From NCBI RefSeq assembly GCF_905147365.1, contig NC_056428.1:31291001-31355000 (forward strand): a stretch of 64,000 nucleotides of DNA. Direction: 5' to 3'. Position 1 is the stretch's first letter. Every line of letters starts with the position of its first letter. Source of the stretch: Aricia agestis. Its lineage: Eukaryota > Arthropoda > Insecta > Lepidoptera > Lycaenidae. Shown piece by piece: positions 34,724-46,004 of this stretch. The notes below the pieces were generated by a model. That model made no database searches. It was not told where the DNA came from and saw only the letters and a list, made by a program, of their open reading frames with translations. The position numbers and the translations under genes were made by a program.

Positions 34724-35035
34724 ACTTAATGAGAAACACAGTTAAAGCAGTAAAGTTTACATAATATTATTTTCTGCAGTCTGCACTAATCTTGCACGTT
34801 TAATTTTTGTAGACGTAATAAAAATGTAAAAATGGAACTGCAAAAGTTTTGAAAAGCCAAAAACGTGTACACTGACACTCCACTCCACAGAATCTATTTT
34901 TAAAACTCGGTTTAAGTTGGACATTTTTATCTAAATCCAGACGGCCTTTAAATGCCGTTCTGAAATAGAGCCGTATTTATATTTTTAACCGACTCCCAAA
35001 AAGGAGGTCTGTTTAAATATTTTTTTTGTTATATT

Positions 35036-35230
35036 AGTTGACGCCCGTAACTCCCGGTGTTGCACCAAAATTTGTTTTTCGCGCGGGAACCGTCCATTTT
35101 CCCGAGACGAAATCTATCCATGTGTTTTTACAAAAGTATTCCTTGGCATTAAAGTATCTCCATAGCAGATTTCATCTTAATCGGTTCAGCCGCTTAAACG
35201 TGATTAAGTAAAAGACATACACACTTTACC
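35036..35230 (+). repeat. GACGCCCGCAACTCC-type repeat
   Basis: GTTGACGCCCGTAACTCCCG to CACACTTTACCGTC, with TCGCGCGGGAACCGTCC. Confidence 0.65.
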
Positions 35231-35522
35231 GTCAATGCACACCCTTACAATAATTTGTTAGGAGCGAAACTGGTAAAAAAATGCAGTATTATAATATATT
35301 GCAGAAGTATAGAAAAATATACAGCGATCATTACTTTCCTTTTAGAGCAAGATTTTCCTTTTGAAATAAAAGGGGAAACAATGAAGATTAATGACATAAA
35401 CATATTATACGATAAAAGAATTTTACATAACCTACATTTTGTATGCTTATCGTCTCATCACAAAATAAATAAGTAAAATACAGTAGAATCAGCCATGTTC
35501 TTTTTAACCCATATATAATATA

Positions 35523-35848
35523 CGTGGGGGAGCTTCGGCACGAATGGGCTGGTTCGACCGGAGAAATACCACGTTCTCACAGAAAACCGGCGTGAAACAG
35601 CACTTGCGCTGTCTTTCGCCGAGTGAGTGAATTTACCGGAGGCCCAATCCCCTACCCTTTTCCCTTCGCTACTCTCCCCTATTCCCTTCCCTTCTCTTCC
35701 CTACCCTCCCCTATTACCCTATTCCCTCTTAAAAGGCCGGCAACGCACTTGCAGCTCTTCTAATGCTGCGAGTGTCCATGGGCGACGGAAGTTGCTTTCC
35801 ACGAGGTGACCCGTTTTCTCGTTTGCCCCCTTATTTCATAAAAAAAAA
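35523..35848. mobile_element. GGGTAGGGA-type element, copy 3, inverted
   Basis: Inverted relative to copy 1, from CGTGGGGGAGCTTCGGCACG to CCCCCTTATTTCATAAAA. The pyrimidine-rich tract is CCCTTCC/CCCTACC. Confidence 0.8.
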
Positions 35849-35885
35849 CCCCGACCAAAAAGGGGAGTGTTATTATTTTATATCT

Positions 35886-36094
35886 ACTGGATGACGCCCT
35901 CAAAATGCGAAAGTGTGTCAGTCTGTCTGTCTGTTACCTCTCCACGCCCAAACCACTGAACCGATATTGCTGAAATTTAGTAGATACCTAGTCCCAGGAA
36001 AGGACATAGGATACTTACTTTTTATCTCGAAAAATGTACGGTTTCCGCGCGATAAACGAATTTTGGCGCAACGGAGTTGCGGGCGTCATCTAGT
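35886..36094 (-). repeat. GACGCCCGCAACTCC-type repeat
   Basis: Minus-strand copy from AAAATGCGAAAGTGTGTCAG to ACGGAGTTGCGGGCGTCATC. Its left end is fused to GGATGACGCCCTC, a scrap of the opposite end. Confidence 0.75.
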
Positions 36095-36273
36095 ACAGAC
36101 TATTTCGAAAAGGTCGGAACAGAAGGCGCTATAACTAGCACTTACGGTAAATAATCCGACCAAAATCCGACAAGTTGCACACGTCACGTTCTTTGAGAGT
36201 GTAGTCTTTGGCAAGAGGAACGAACTACAATCATGCTGAACAACCTATATTGTAAATGGATGGAATATTTGAA

Positions 36274-36628
36274 CGCCTCCGTGGTCTAGTGGTATAGAGC
36301 GCGGCTCTTGACTCGGAGGTCGTGGGTTCGATTCCTGCGTTTGAAACATATTATTTCCAAGTTTGGTTAGGACAATGCAGGCTGATCACCTGATTGTCTG
36401 ATAAGTAAGATGATCCATGCGTCGGATGGGCATGTAAAAAGTCGATCTTGCGCCTGATCTCTCGCCGGTCGTGTCGGTCTTCCGTCCCACTGGGTTATGA
36501 GAGTAAAGGAATAGAGAGTGCTCTGGTGTACTGCGCACACACTTGGGCACTATAAAATTACTCCTGCGTTTGGCCTGGTTTCAATGAAACCGGTCACCGT
36601 CACAGAAACCGGTGTGGGAGCTATTATT
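36274..36628 (+). mobile_element. tRNA-derived SINE, copy 2
   Basis: Same family as 11031-11390: A-box-like TGGTCTAGTGG, B-box GGTTCGATTCC and a short ATTATT tail. A perfect 12-bp duplication ATTGTAAATGGA occurs at 36249-36260 and 36626-36637. Thirteen bases (36261-36273) separate the left duplication from the tRNA-like head, which is unusual. Confidence 0.92.
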
Positions 36629-36859
36629 GTAAATGGAGTCACTTACTACCAGATCTCGTGGACAGCGCTAGGAACTTTCGTGCTTTCAAGCGTTTTTGTC
36701 ACAGTTACGTCTTATTATTCGCGAAGGTCAAACACAAACTGCAATATTCTACTGTAACTTTATATCTGCTTCCTCCACTCACGTCTTCAATTACTAATTA
36801 AGCAACGCGTTACGTTACCTAAATCCCATGTATCATCGAAGAAATTAATTTTTGATTTG

Positions 36860-37000
36860 AGGCGGAACTGTAGTTCCGCCTCAAACCATTTGGTCGGAAT
36901 ATGTCATTTACTTAGCCTCAGCTTTTAGGCGTGAAGAGGTTTAACAGACAGATAAACAGACACACTTTCGCATTTATAATAATAGTTATTAGTATGGATA
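36860..37000 (+). repeat. Hairpin plus 3' piece of a GACGCCC-type repeat
   Basis: TTGAGGCGGAACTGTAGTTC and its inverse (36857-36885) form a perfect short hairpin; then AGGCGTGAAGAGG to TTAGTATGGAT is the 3' end of the interspersed repeat. Confidence 0.5.
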
Positions 37001-37370
37001 ATTTACAAGATTTATCTAGAGAAACACAAATCCATAAACATCTAAAAAGCTCTTACGTTGAATAACAGTACGAGGATGCTTCTAATGGATTTCGACAGGT
37101 GTAATCCATACATTGACAGTTTTCTATAGAAAAACAAAGATAAAACCATTAGCTCCTGATCATATTTGATATTGTACATGATATTATTCTAAGACGAATA
37201 ATAATAATCTTTGTAACGTAATACAACATCGAAAACACCTTTTACTCGGAGCTAACCTTTGTAATAAACCTATTAGTCGCCCCTTTGTTAAACGTTTGTA
37301 TTATATTGTCAAATGTTATACCTACTATATTATATTATTATATGTATGCTATAGTATGCGTAGGAAGACC

Positions 37371-37734
37371 AGACGCCATAGCCAAAATCCCTTTCGTTAA
37401 AAACGATGACAAAATTCGTTATCAAAATGTATGGGATTTGACATTAGTCTTCGCATGCGAAATGTCATTTAACGATTACTTATGTCAAACCGCATACATT
37501 TTGATAAAGAATTTCGTCATCGTTTTCGATCGTAATTTGTCTAAGAGGCTTGGGGCTGTAGCCAAAATACATTTCGTTAACAACGATTACGAAATTCGTC
37601 ATCAAAATGTATGCTATTTGACATTAGTCTTCGAAAGCGAAATGTAATTAAGCGATGACTTATGTCAAACCGCATATTTTTTGATGACTAATTAAGTCAT
37701 CGTTTTTAACGAAAGATACTTTGTCTAAGAGGCT
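37371..37734. mobile_element. Two tandem copies of a hairpin MITE
   Basis: Unit start GCCAAAAT recurs at 37381 and 37561, a 180-bp period. Each unit folds on itself (ATCAAAATGTATG against CATACATTTTGAT). The second unit ends CTAAGAGGCT, like the first at 37550. Confidence 0.75.
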
Positions 37735-37739
37735 CTAGT

Positions 37740-38630
37740 CTTTGCCGATAAAGAAAAGTGGATGTTTTACACCGACACATTGTTACAACATTACGTTGTT
37801 CGCAACATCGTTTATCACACCGCAGACCTACATTTTGCGATTTATACGTTACATATTATCACAATAATATGACTCACCAAATTTCAAACTTCAAAATATA
37901 ACCTCTAAATCAGATTTCTTTGAGAATAGTTTATCGGTTTAAGCATAGAGGTGTTTTATATAGCACTGTATTTAAGTTGTGCTTTAACATAGTAATTTTA
38001 ACTTATATAGATGTGTTATCACCAGTCAGTCAAGGCAGAGTCAAGGTGTGACGACGCCAGCTCTCACAAAGCTCGGCTATTAGCTGGTATATTTTTAAAT
38101 TAGAGTTCAAGAGCACTTATAAGTTTTTAGCGAGCAATTCTCGCGTATGAATCTTAAAAAATCCCGAAGAGTGTAAGCTCGCCACTAAGTGGAGGCGACC
38201 GTCGAGGCGACAGTCGAGGGAGGCCCTTTGCCTGATATTTCAACGCTCCTCCAACATTTAGGCCAAGGATTTATTGAGTAGTCCAGACGCATCTTATAAT
38301 TATTGTAATTGTCCGTGCTCTAACGAAATATCATTTGTAGCGAAGACTGCACATTCTTTCGAGATAAAAACAGTCCTTAGATATCCTTTCAAGATACTCC
38401 CACTATGTTCACGCGAAATTCATAAAATCTGATCAAAGGCAGCAGCAGATAGGCAACTAGGGACTGTGTATTTGTATGACAAACATACACAATTTCTAAA
38501 TAATAATGGATACGAAGAAAGATTTGATATTATGTTTTGGCATATTATGTACTACTTATACTTTTTGCATGTTACATACTATACATATAATATGGTTACA
38601 TACTGGATAATAATTTGGGTACCTGTAGGA
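37740..38630. other. Unannotated stretch
   Basis: No gene, RNA or clear repeat recognised, apart from possible worn repeat text around 38340-38440. Confidence 0.45.
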
Positions 38631-38632
38631 TA

Positions 38633-38880
38633 TACAGTGTGTTAGTGAAACCATCAAATGAGTCCGACAAAATGAACAACTTTTTCTATGAGAACAATGC
38701 TGGGAACTCAAAAAAAAATGCCGTCTTCATACCCATACGGATGCCCGGATCGGCAATTTGTATGGGTATGAAGACGAATTTTTTTGAGTATCCAGCATTG
38801 TTCTCATAAAAAAAGTTGTTCATTTTAACGGGCTCATTTGATGGTTTCAAGGATAACGGTGTTTACACTAACATCTTGTA
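38633..38880. mobile_element. Palindromic MITE with TACA ends
   Basis: Arms contain AAAATGAACAACTTTTTC and GAGAACAATGCTGG and their inverses. The left terminal arm lacks a segment present in the right (AACGGTGTTTACACTAACAT). Confidence 0.75.
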
Positions 38881-38903
38881 TAATAGATACACGGTCTACA
38901 ATA

Positions 38904-39165
38904 TACAGGGTGTAACAAAAATAAGTAATAATACTTTAGGGTGTGTACGTGTTCCTTGTAGAGAGTTCACTGTGAAAGTAGCAGCGCTGAAAGACCAAAA
39001 TTTTTTTTCACTTTTGTTTGGGGAAATTCGTGACGCTCGGGCCCTTGCCCATACAAAAGTGAAAAAAAATTTCGTCTTTCAGCGCTGCTACTTTCACAGT
39101 GAGCTCTCTATAAGGAACACGTACACATCCTAAAGTATTATCACTTATTTTTGTTACACACTGTA
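38904..39165. mobile_element. Mariner-like palindromic MITE, complete
   Basis: A 262-bp element bounded by TA, with ends TACAGGGTGTAACAAAAATA and inverted TTTTTGTTACACACTGTA. Arms are over 100 bp and include AGTAGCAGCGCTGAAAGAC. TA duplication and CAG-type ends suggest a Tc1/mariner transposase. Confidence 0.85.
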
Positions 39166-39482
39166 TATTTTGTATGTTTCAACAACATAAAAACGTTAAC
39201 AAGTAATTTGAGCAGCAATGCCCTACAAAATCAGATATGAAATTTACTTCCTTGGAAAATTATGTCCTACTCAAGTTCCTCTTGACTCTTGACGGAAATT
39301 AAAAAAAGTTTATGAATCGTTGTTAAAGCGAGTAGGTTGCCGTAGAAATATAGCAGTAAACTTATTTAATTATTTGTTTTCTTTCGTACTTTTTAATTCC
39401 TCGATTCACTTTCCTTGAACTGTTTCCAATATATATTTTTTAAAAGATTGAATTTATCGTAATAAGGCATTTATCTTCTTAT

Positions 39483-40010
39483 ACATAAAATTCTCATGTC
39501 ACATTGTTAGGCCGCGTACTCCTCCGAAACGGCTTTACTGATTTTAACCAAATTTTGTATGCATATTCGGTGGGTCTGAGAATCGGCTACTGGGTACTTT
39601 TTATATTGATAAGTGCATTTGTTGAATAAATAATAGTAAATTATTACAACTCGAGACTGACGGCGACCATTGTGTGGGCGACGGGATAGCGATGAACGTT
39701 GCTATGGTAACATACTTATTTAGTCACTTCAATAAAATGATATTGGCGAAATAGGTACTTTTTTATGAAATAAGGGGGCAAACGAGCAATCGGGTCACCT
39801 GATGGAAAGCAACTTCCTTCGCTCATGGACACTAGCAGCATCAGAAGAGCTGAAGGTGCGTAATAGGGTAGGTGCGTAGTAGGGAAGGAAGTAGGGGAGG
39901 GTAGGAAAGGGAAAAGGGGAGGGTAGGGAAGGATATAGGAGAGGATAGGGTAGGGAAAAGGGTAAGGGATTGGGCTTGATTTTATATTATGGCAAAGCAA
40001 CGTTTGCCGG
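39483..40010 (+). repeat. AAATTCTCGTGTCAC-type repeat, interrupted
   Basis: Left part 39483-39757 and right part 39977-40010 (ATGGCAAAGCAACGTTTGCC) flank the nested purine-rich element. Confidence 0.8.
39758..39976. mobile_element. GGGTAGGGA-type element, truncated copy 4, nested
   Basis: It starts TTTTTTATGAAATAAGGGGG and stops after GGGATTGGGCT. It splits the AAATTCTCGTGTCAC-type repeat at 39483-40010; the intact sites near 22957-22983 show the host sequence without it. Confidence 0.8.
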
Positions 40011-40019
40011 GTTACGCTA

Positions 40020-41050
40020 TAAATTAATTTATTAATACAGAAAAAGTACCTAATCTGTACCAAAAAGTAGGTCAATTTTAAAATTAAATACGGAAATTAA
40101 TACCTATAAGCGAAAGTACTAAATATTACAAATAAGAAAAATTCTCCCTATTTTCGTCAGTTAGGTCTTCACACCAAAACAGATGGATCGGATTAAGGTA
40201 CGAAAATTTTTTCAGTCTCAGGAAAGAACAAAAGATAATTTTGATAAATAATTTTGATCACCACAAAAATGTACGGATTCTGCGCTATGGAAATCAACAT
40301 AATATTATTATAGTAGCTTAAGAAATATGAAGTCAAAGTGAAGAATAACGTCTTCAGAATAATCAGATAAAGTATTTAAAAATACTTAAGAGTTGGTTCG
40401 TTATAATTGAAGCTTTAGCTCGGAAATAGCTTGCTTCATTCTAGATTACGTGAGTTAGTGACGTATCGCTGCCTCTGTGTTCATGTGAACGAGCTAAGAC
40501 CACAGCCTAGTGAAAACGGACAGAGGTACAGCTTGTGCAGCTTTATTATTAACGTTAATTTAATCAAGATTTTGACTTCAGCTTCATATTGTTTCTGGAA
40601 AAGACTTCATTAAAGTTAGGTTAGGTTAGGTTAGGTCTCTGAGGGCAGCCGATTAGTTTAAATTTGATTTTACTACTTCAAGCATAACTGTGTTCTCCTG
40701 GGCCAAGGCACTTAACTTACATAATAGATATATTTTCTGTCGAATACTTCATTTAATTAACGTTGGATAATCATCAAAATCTGTCTCTGTAGTGTAGCCG
40801 ATTGCTTTAAAGGTTTCACTATTTCAAGCATAACAATGTGTGCTACTAGGCCAATATATTAAACCACGTAGGTATCAAAGAAGTTGATTGATAGGCCATA
40901 ATTTGGCCGCTTTACGTCAAAACCAGCTGTATGACCACGACTAACATTGAATTATTGACCTAACCCCACCCGTAAGTCCGCTATCTGCATAATATTATGA
41001 ATCAATTTCTTCGACGGTACATAGTAGAGAATATGTACACGTGTATGTTT
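40020..41050. other. Unannotated stretch around the TTAGG units
   Basis: No gene recognised. TTAGG units are at 40616-40635. Confidence 0.45.
40616..40635 (+). repeat. Four TTAGG units
   Basis: Four perfect copies of the arthropod telomere pentamer in an interstitial position. Two to three CCTAA units also occur at 55163-55177. Confidence 0.8.
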
Positions 41051-41058
41051 GTATACTG

Positions 41059-41233
41059 CACTCGGGCTAACTTGTCGCTAGCGGTCATTGACTCACTGTC
41101 AAAAACTTGTCATTTTCCATATAAAACCACGATTGACAATATCTGACACTTCATTGTCAATCGCGGTTTATATGGAAAATGACAAGTTTTTGACAGGGAG
41201 TCAACGACCGCTAGCGACAAGTTAGCCCGAGTG
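41059..41233. mobile_element. 175-bp foldback MITE
   Basis: Arms of about 82 bp run from CACTCGGGCTAACTTGTCGC to its inverse GCGACAAGTTAGCCCGAGTG, with TTTTCCATATAAA in each arm and a loop of about 10 bp. Confidence 0.85.
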
Positions 41234-41741
41234 AAGTATAGTAGTGAAATTGGGAGTTCTCTACATAAGTCATAAGTTTTTACTCTATGCTGTTGACATT
41301 CTGAAGTGTTTCGACGTCTTAAACGGTATAAAATCATCTACAGCGAAATTTTTTTGTTTTGTTGCTTGAGATAGAATTAAAGACTCTTTAGTCGGTAGGA
41401 ACCCTTAAAGTCACCACAAAAATCAGACTTTGAGGTGGTCTAGCAGTGGGAAGCCACTGCCATCCGGCAGAGGAAGACGAGATTCCTATAACAGTTATAC
41501 TGAAGAAAATAAGATAAAAAATCAAAAATTATTATAGAAGGTTAAGTAGACCTTCAGAACTGGCTACCTCCTAATGTAGCCGCGACCGAAACTCTATAAT
41601 TTCTGGTCATTCTTATCTCAAGATGCGTATTTCTTGTATGAATTTGACAGATGACATGTCACGCAATTGTAGTCGGTCAATTCAAGTTTGCGTTGCGGTC
41701 TGAATTGACCCTTATACCTAGCATATTATACATATATATGT

Positions 41742-42115
41742 ATACTAGATGTCCCGCGCGGCTTCGCCCGCGTAAATTAGGATTTTTACGGAAACCGTAC
41801 ATTTTCCCATAAAAAATAGCTTATGCCCCTACTCCCTTCACGTGGTCTACTCTATATCTGTGCCAAATATTGCCATAAAAATTGCTCTAAACCCTTTGTA
41901 ATATTTCCCCCGTTTTCCCCACATTTTCCTGAGTTTCTTCGGTCGAATTAGTCTTAGCGTGAATTATTACGCTAAGATAGAGATATAGCCTATAGCCTTA
42001 CTCGATAAATGAGCTATCTAACACTTAAATAAGTTTTTAAATCGGACTACATTCCTGAGATTAGCGCGTTCAAGCAAACATACTCTTCAGGTTTATAATC
42101 GTCCCAATATTATTA
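41742..42115 (+). repeat. GCGCGGCTTCGCCCGCGT-type repeat
   Basis: ACTAGATGTCCCGCGCGGCT to CTTCAGGTTTATAATCGTCC. A small inverted pair TAGCGTGAATTATTACGCTA lies at 41954-41973. The end CCTGAAGAGTATGTT is repeated inverted just beyond. Confidence 0.75.
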
Positions 42116-42119
42116 TAAA

Positions 42120-43270
42120 CCTGAAGAGTATGTTAATATATGTATAATATGGTAGTGATGATGATGATGAATGTAATTTGCATAGTAGCATATGTTTTCC
42201 GTTCTTAATACAACGCCAAAACTCCCAAACTTGTATCTATAAAGAATCAGGAGTTCTCTTAGCACCCTCCGAACCACGGTATACCAGGTACACCTCGGTG
42301 CAAAATCTTACTTGTTGGTAGCATATGCTTAGAATACTTCTCACGAAACCGAAGTTACCACATGTTTCCCTATAAATATTGAGGAGTTCCCTCATTACTT
42401 ATGGATCCTTCATCAGATCACCACTTTTGGGAATATAATACTAAATTGAGATGATACCCTATATACCAAAAGAAAAATTTTGAAAATCGGTTAACAAATG
42501 GCGGAGTAATCGTTGACCATAAAAAAACGAACTTAACACCTCCCCCATTTTGAAAGTCGGTTAAAATTGTAGCCTATGTGTTATTCTGATGTATAAGCTA
42601 TATTATTGTAAAGTTTCATTAAAATCCGTTCTGTAGTTTTTGCGTGAAAGAGTAACAAACATCCATACATCCAAACAAACTTTCGCCTTTATAATATTTC
42701 TCCTTATAAATAAGAAATTAATTGAAAAAACATTTTCCAGTAGACCAAACTGTAAATCTAAACCATTCTCGAATCTCCACGAACACACACAAAAAATTTC
42801 ATCAAAATTGGTCCAGTCGTTTAGGAGGAGTTCAGTCACATACACACGCACACAAGAAATATATATATTAAGATATAATTCTTTCAAATTTATTCGATTA
42901 TTTTAACTGATATTCCTATCCAAGTATCCACACACAAAAGCGGTATATTTTAATTTTTAAGGCGTGAAAACCGCTTACTGTTAATTTTTAATAGGCTTAA
43001 AATATTTAATGGTGTTTGAATCGATTTGAAATCCGATTATGATATAAAATCTACATGATCCACAAAATACGTTAATTGAAAATTAAATTATCCATCCCTA
43101 ATCGGTTGTTAATTTAGATGTAAGTAGTTTACAAAACTAATCGTTATATTTGGTAATATTATAATTTTTACACTTTGTAACAAAACTGAGATAATATAAG
43201 TATGTATGTGTATTGTGATGTGTGTACCTTAAATACGAGTTTTTGTTAATGTGGAAGGGCTGAAAGAGTT
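42120..43270. other. Unannotated stretch with retroelement-tail text
   Basis: GCGTGAAAGAGTAACAAACA (near 42642) recurs near 22480, both followed by CCTTTATAATATT; these look like ends of one repeat. Nothing else is clear. Confidence 0.5.
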
Positions 43271-43359
43271 AATTTATAGTACCTGGATGACACACAAACA
43301 CTCATTGACTTCGTGTTATTTAAAAACACCATCTGCTGGTCGTTAAAACAATTAGTTGC

Positions 43360-43512
43360 GGAAGACCGGCGCTGAATATGCCCCTGGGTGTACCAGCACA
43401 TGCCGAGCATGAGCCAATTTGCGGCTGCAATTTGGAATTGTCTTGTTTTAAAGTATGTGTGCATGTATCATTAATGTAGTTGCAAATAAACTTTATTATT
43501 ATTATTATTATT
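43360..43512 (+). mobile_element. 5'-truncated LINE tail with ATTAGTTGC duplication
   Basis: A 153-bp insert ends in AATAAACTTT followed by (ATT)n. It is flanked by a perfect 9-bp duplication ATTAGTTGC (43351-43359 and 43513-43521). The inverted sister arm near 43875-43895 preserves the uninterrupted site, which confirms the insertion. Confidence 0.9.
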
Positions 43513-43613
43513 ATTAGTTGCTCACAAAATAGTATAATTATTCGCCAATAGATGTCAGGAAGAAGAGTCATATTTTTCAATTTATCGAATATCGAGATCG
43601 AGATTCCGAGATT

Positions 43614-43615
<2 letters not shown>

Positions 43616-43682
<67 letters not shown>
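43616..43682. repeat. (AT)n microsatellite
   Basis: About 33 AT units at the centre of the palindromic pair, between two GATTCCGAGATT-type ends. Confidence 0.95.
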
Positions 43683-43683
<1 letters not shown>

Positions 43684-44336
43684 GTAATCTCGGAATCGGC
43701 ACCAACGATTTTCATGTAATTTAGTATATAGGGGGTTTCGGGAGCGATAAATCGATCTAGCTAGGAATCTTTTTCAGAAAATGTCTTTTTATGCGTGTTT
43801 TATCGATAATCGATAAATTGAAAAATATGACTCTTCTTCCTGACATCTATTGGCGCAAAATAATACTATTTTGTGAGCAACTAATTGTTTTAACGACCAG
43901 CAGATGGCGTTATTAAGTAACACGAAGTCAATGAGTGTTTGGTATACCAAGCAAAGTTCGGTCATCCAGGTACTAATAATAATATATGTTTTTTTGATAT
44001 CACAAAACGTCTAGTTAATTTTTTACACCTTATAATAATGGATTTGGCCTTTCTCACACAATTTGTAACTCATACATTTTATAGCAGATTTCTTTCAAAA
44101 TAAATCACACCCGCTCGCTTGAAATATGAGTTCAAAGTGTCCAATATAACATTCAAGTAAAAAATAAATTACAGTTACAGACATTTTTACGCATCAGTTA
44201 CGGTAGAAACGAACGCAATCTTTCCGCGGGTCGAAATGAAAAAGTTATGAAATTATCAGACCATCTGTCAGTTCTCACGGAATTTATCAACCTCGATGCG
44301 TTCATTATTACGACGTCCCTAAAATATTCCAATACC

Positions 44337-44650
44337 AGCAGGCGTAGCATGGTCACCACAGAAACGGTTTCTTTCGACGGAAGAAGAGACAAAGTGACAT
44401 GACAAGACAATGTGACAGGCAATGGAAATTCGCCATTTTGTCGATAAAATATGTCAGTATGTCGAGTCTTTCTCATATCTACTGTTGTTATACTAGCTAG
44501 CCTTGCAACAGGCGTAACAAGTCACCAGAGAAACTGTTTCTTTCGACGGAAGAATAGACAAAGTGACAGTTAGACAATGGAAATCCGCCATTTTGTCGAT
44601 AAAATCTATCAGTATGTCGATTCTTTCCCATGTCTACTGTTGTTATGCAA
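44337..44650. repeat. Direct duplication of about 165 bp
   Basis: GTTTCTTTCGACGGAAGAA and CGCCATTTTGTCGATAAAAT occur in both halves (near 44369 and 44539; near 44431 and 44588), each half ending TCTACTGTTGTTATnC. A faint relative is near 10800-10925. Confidence 0.7.
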
Positions 44651-45046
44651 GGCCCTGCAGGAAGTGGCAGAGGGGACGTACTAGAACTACATGTGGCAGC
44701 TCATGCAAAGGACATTGAGTACTAGTTTCGGGTTAGCCACATGAGTTCGCAGCATAACATTATTATGTAAGTATTGTAAAACTTACTTAATATCGTCTTA
44801 TAATAATTTTTAACTTTTTTGTTTGTATACTTAGTGACCGACAAGAAAAGCCTAATATGTAGTTCCTTGTCACCGACTGCTAGATTCCATGGTTTATCTC
44901 CGAAGATCTCGATCATGTCTAAAATATAATATTGTATGGCTAAAATCTTACCTGATAAATGATTTATTCAATGGTGAAACCCCATTTAAATAGCATACAC
45001 ATCTTTTAAGAAAATCTTTGACATATACAAACATAACACTTCTTTT

Positions 45047-45382
45047 TTAGGGTTCCGTACCCAAAGGGTAAAAACGGGACCCTATTACTGAGACTTTGAG
45101 TCTGTCTGTATGTCCGTCTGTCACCAAGCTGTAACTCAAGAACGGTAATAGCTAGAGAGTTGAAATTTTCACAGATTATGTTTTTCTGTTGCCGCTATAA
45201 CAAAAAATACTAAAAACAAAATAAATTAAATATTTAAGGGTTGCTCCCCCTAAATTTTTTATTTTAAAATAAAATAAAAAGTTTAGGGGGGCTCCCATAC
45301 AAAAATACAAATTTTGGCCTAATTTTGCTCTACAATGGTACGGAACCTTCGTGCGCGAGTCCGACTCGCACTTGGCTGGTTT
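45047..45382 (+). repeat. GGTTCCGTACCC-type repeat, shorter form
   Basis: TTAGGGTTCCGTACCCAAAG to CCGACTCGCACTTGGCTGG; the segment after TATTTAAGGG is shorter than in 47480-48028. Confidence 0.8.
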
Positions 45383-45516
45383 TTTATGTTTTATTTATAT
45401 CTTTTCCGTTTTTATCTTTTTATTTTCTTTTTTATGTAATTTTTCTTTTAATACTTTCTTACATGGCTAATACATCGCATTGTCTTTTATTTCTTACAAT
45501 ATTCTTATTCTCTATT

Positions 45517-45664
45517 CCCCTTACTAATAAACGTTGTATAAGCTTTGAATAGTTATACAGTGTTTTGTTCCTGTCACACAAGTTACATTTTTAATTGGAT
45601 TGAAGAAGACAAAACACTGTATAATTACTATTCAAAAATTATACAGGGTTTATTAGTAAGGGGG
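45517..45664. mobile_element. 148-bp foldback MITE
   Basis: CCCCTTACTAATAAAC and its inverse GTTTATTAGTAAGGGG form the ends; inner arms share TATACAGTGTTTTG. Confidence 0.75.
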
Positions 45665-46004
45665 TTAGTCTTTACAATATTCTTTTGTTTTCTTATTTAC
45701 ATTTTTACATTTTACTTGTTCATTATGTCAATACATTATATTTATTACACATGTAATTCGTCATAACAATCATTATTATAATATGTAAGTAATTAGGTTA
45801 TTCAAAATAATACGTACTCGGAGCCTCTAATTACTTTATAATAGTTGAGTCATTTATTATAAAATGTCAAATAAGCCGCTTGTTTACGTTTTATTGAAAA
45901 TAATTGGTTCTGTGTACAAGTCGCTTGTGGACACTATACTGACAGAATTTATTAAACGGCTATTATTGGTTTTAAATTAATTCTCTTTTAACGGGAAAGC
46001 CAAA

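Larger units (their letters stand above)
43272..43976. repeat. Head-to-head palindromic pair of GACCGAGCTTTGC-type repeats
   Basis: Arms run from CCTGGATGAC to its inverse, sharing CACTCATTGACTTCGTG, ACGACCAGCAGATGG and CTTCTTCCTGACATCTA. An (AT)n run lies in the middle and the LINE tail (43360-43512) splits the left arm. Other pieces of this family are at 14034-14165, 30301-30445 and 31703-31740. Confidence 0.8.

Noticed and set aside
43320..43715. 131-codon minus-strand frame with an Ile-Tyr run
   Set aside because: The run is the translated (AT)n microsatellite and the frame crosses the junction of a LINE-tail insertion.
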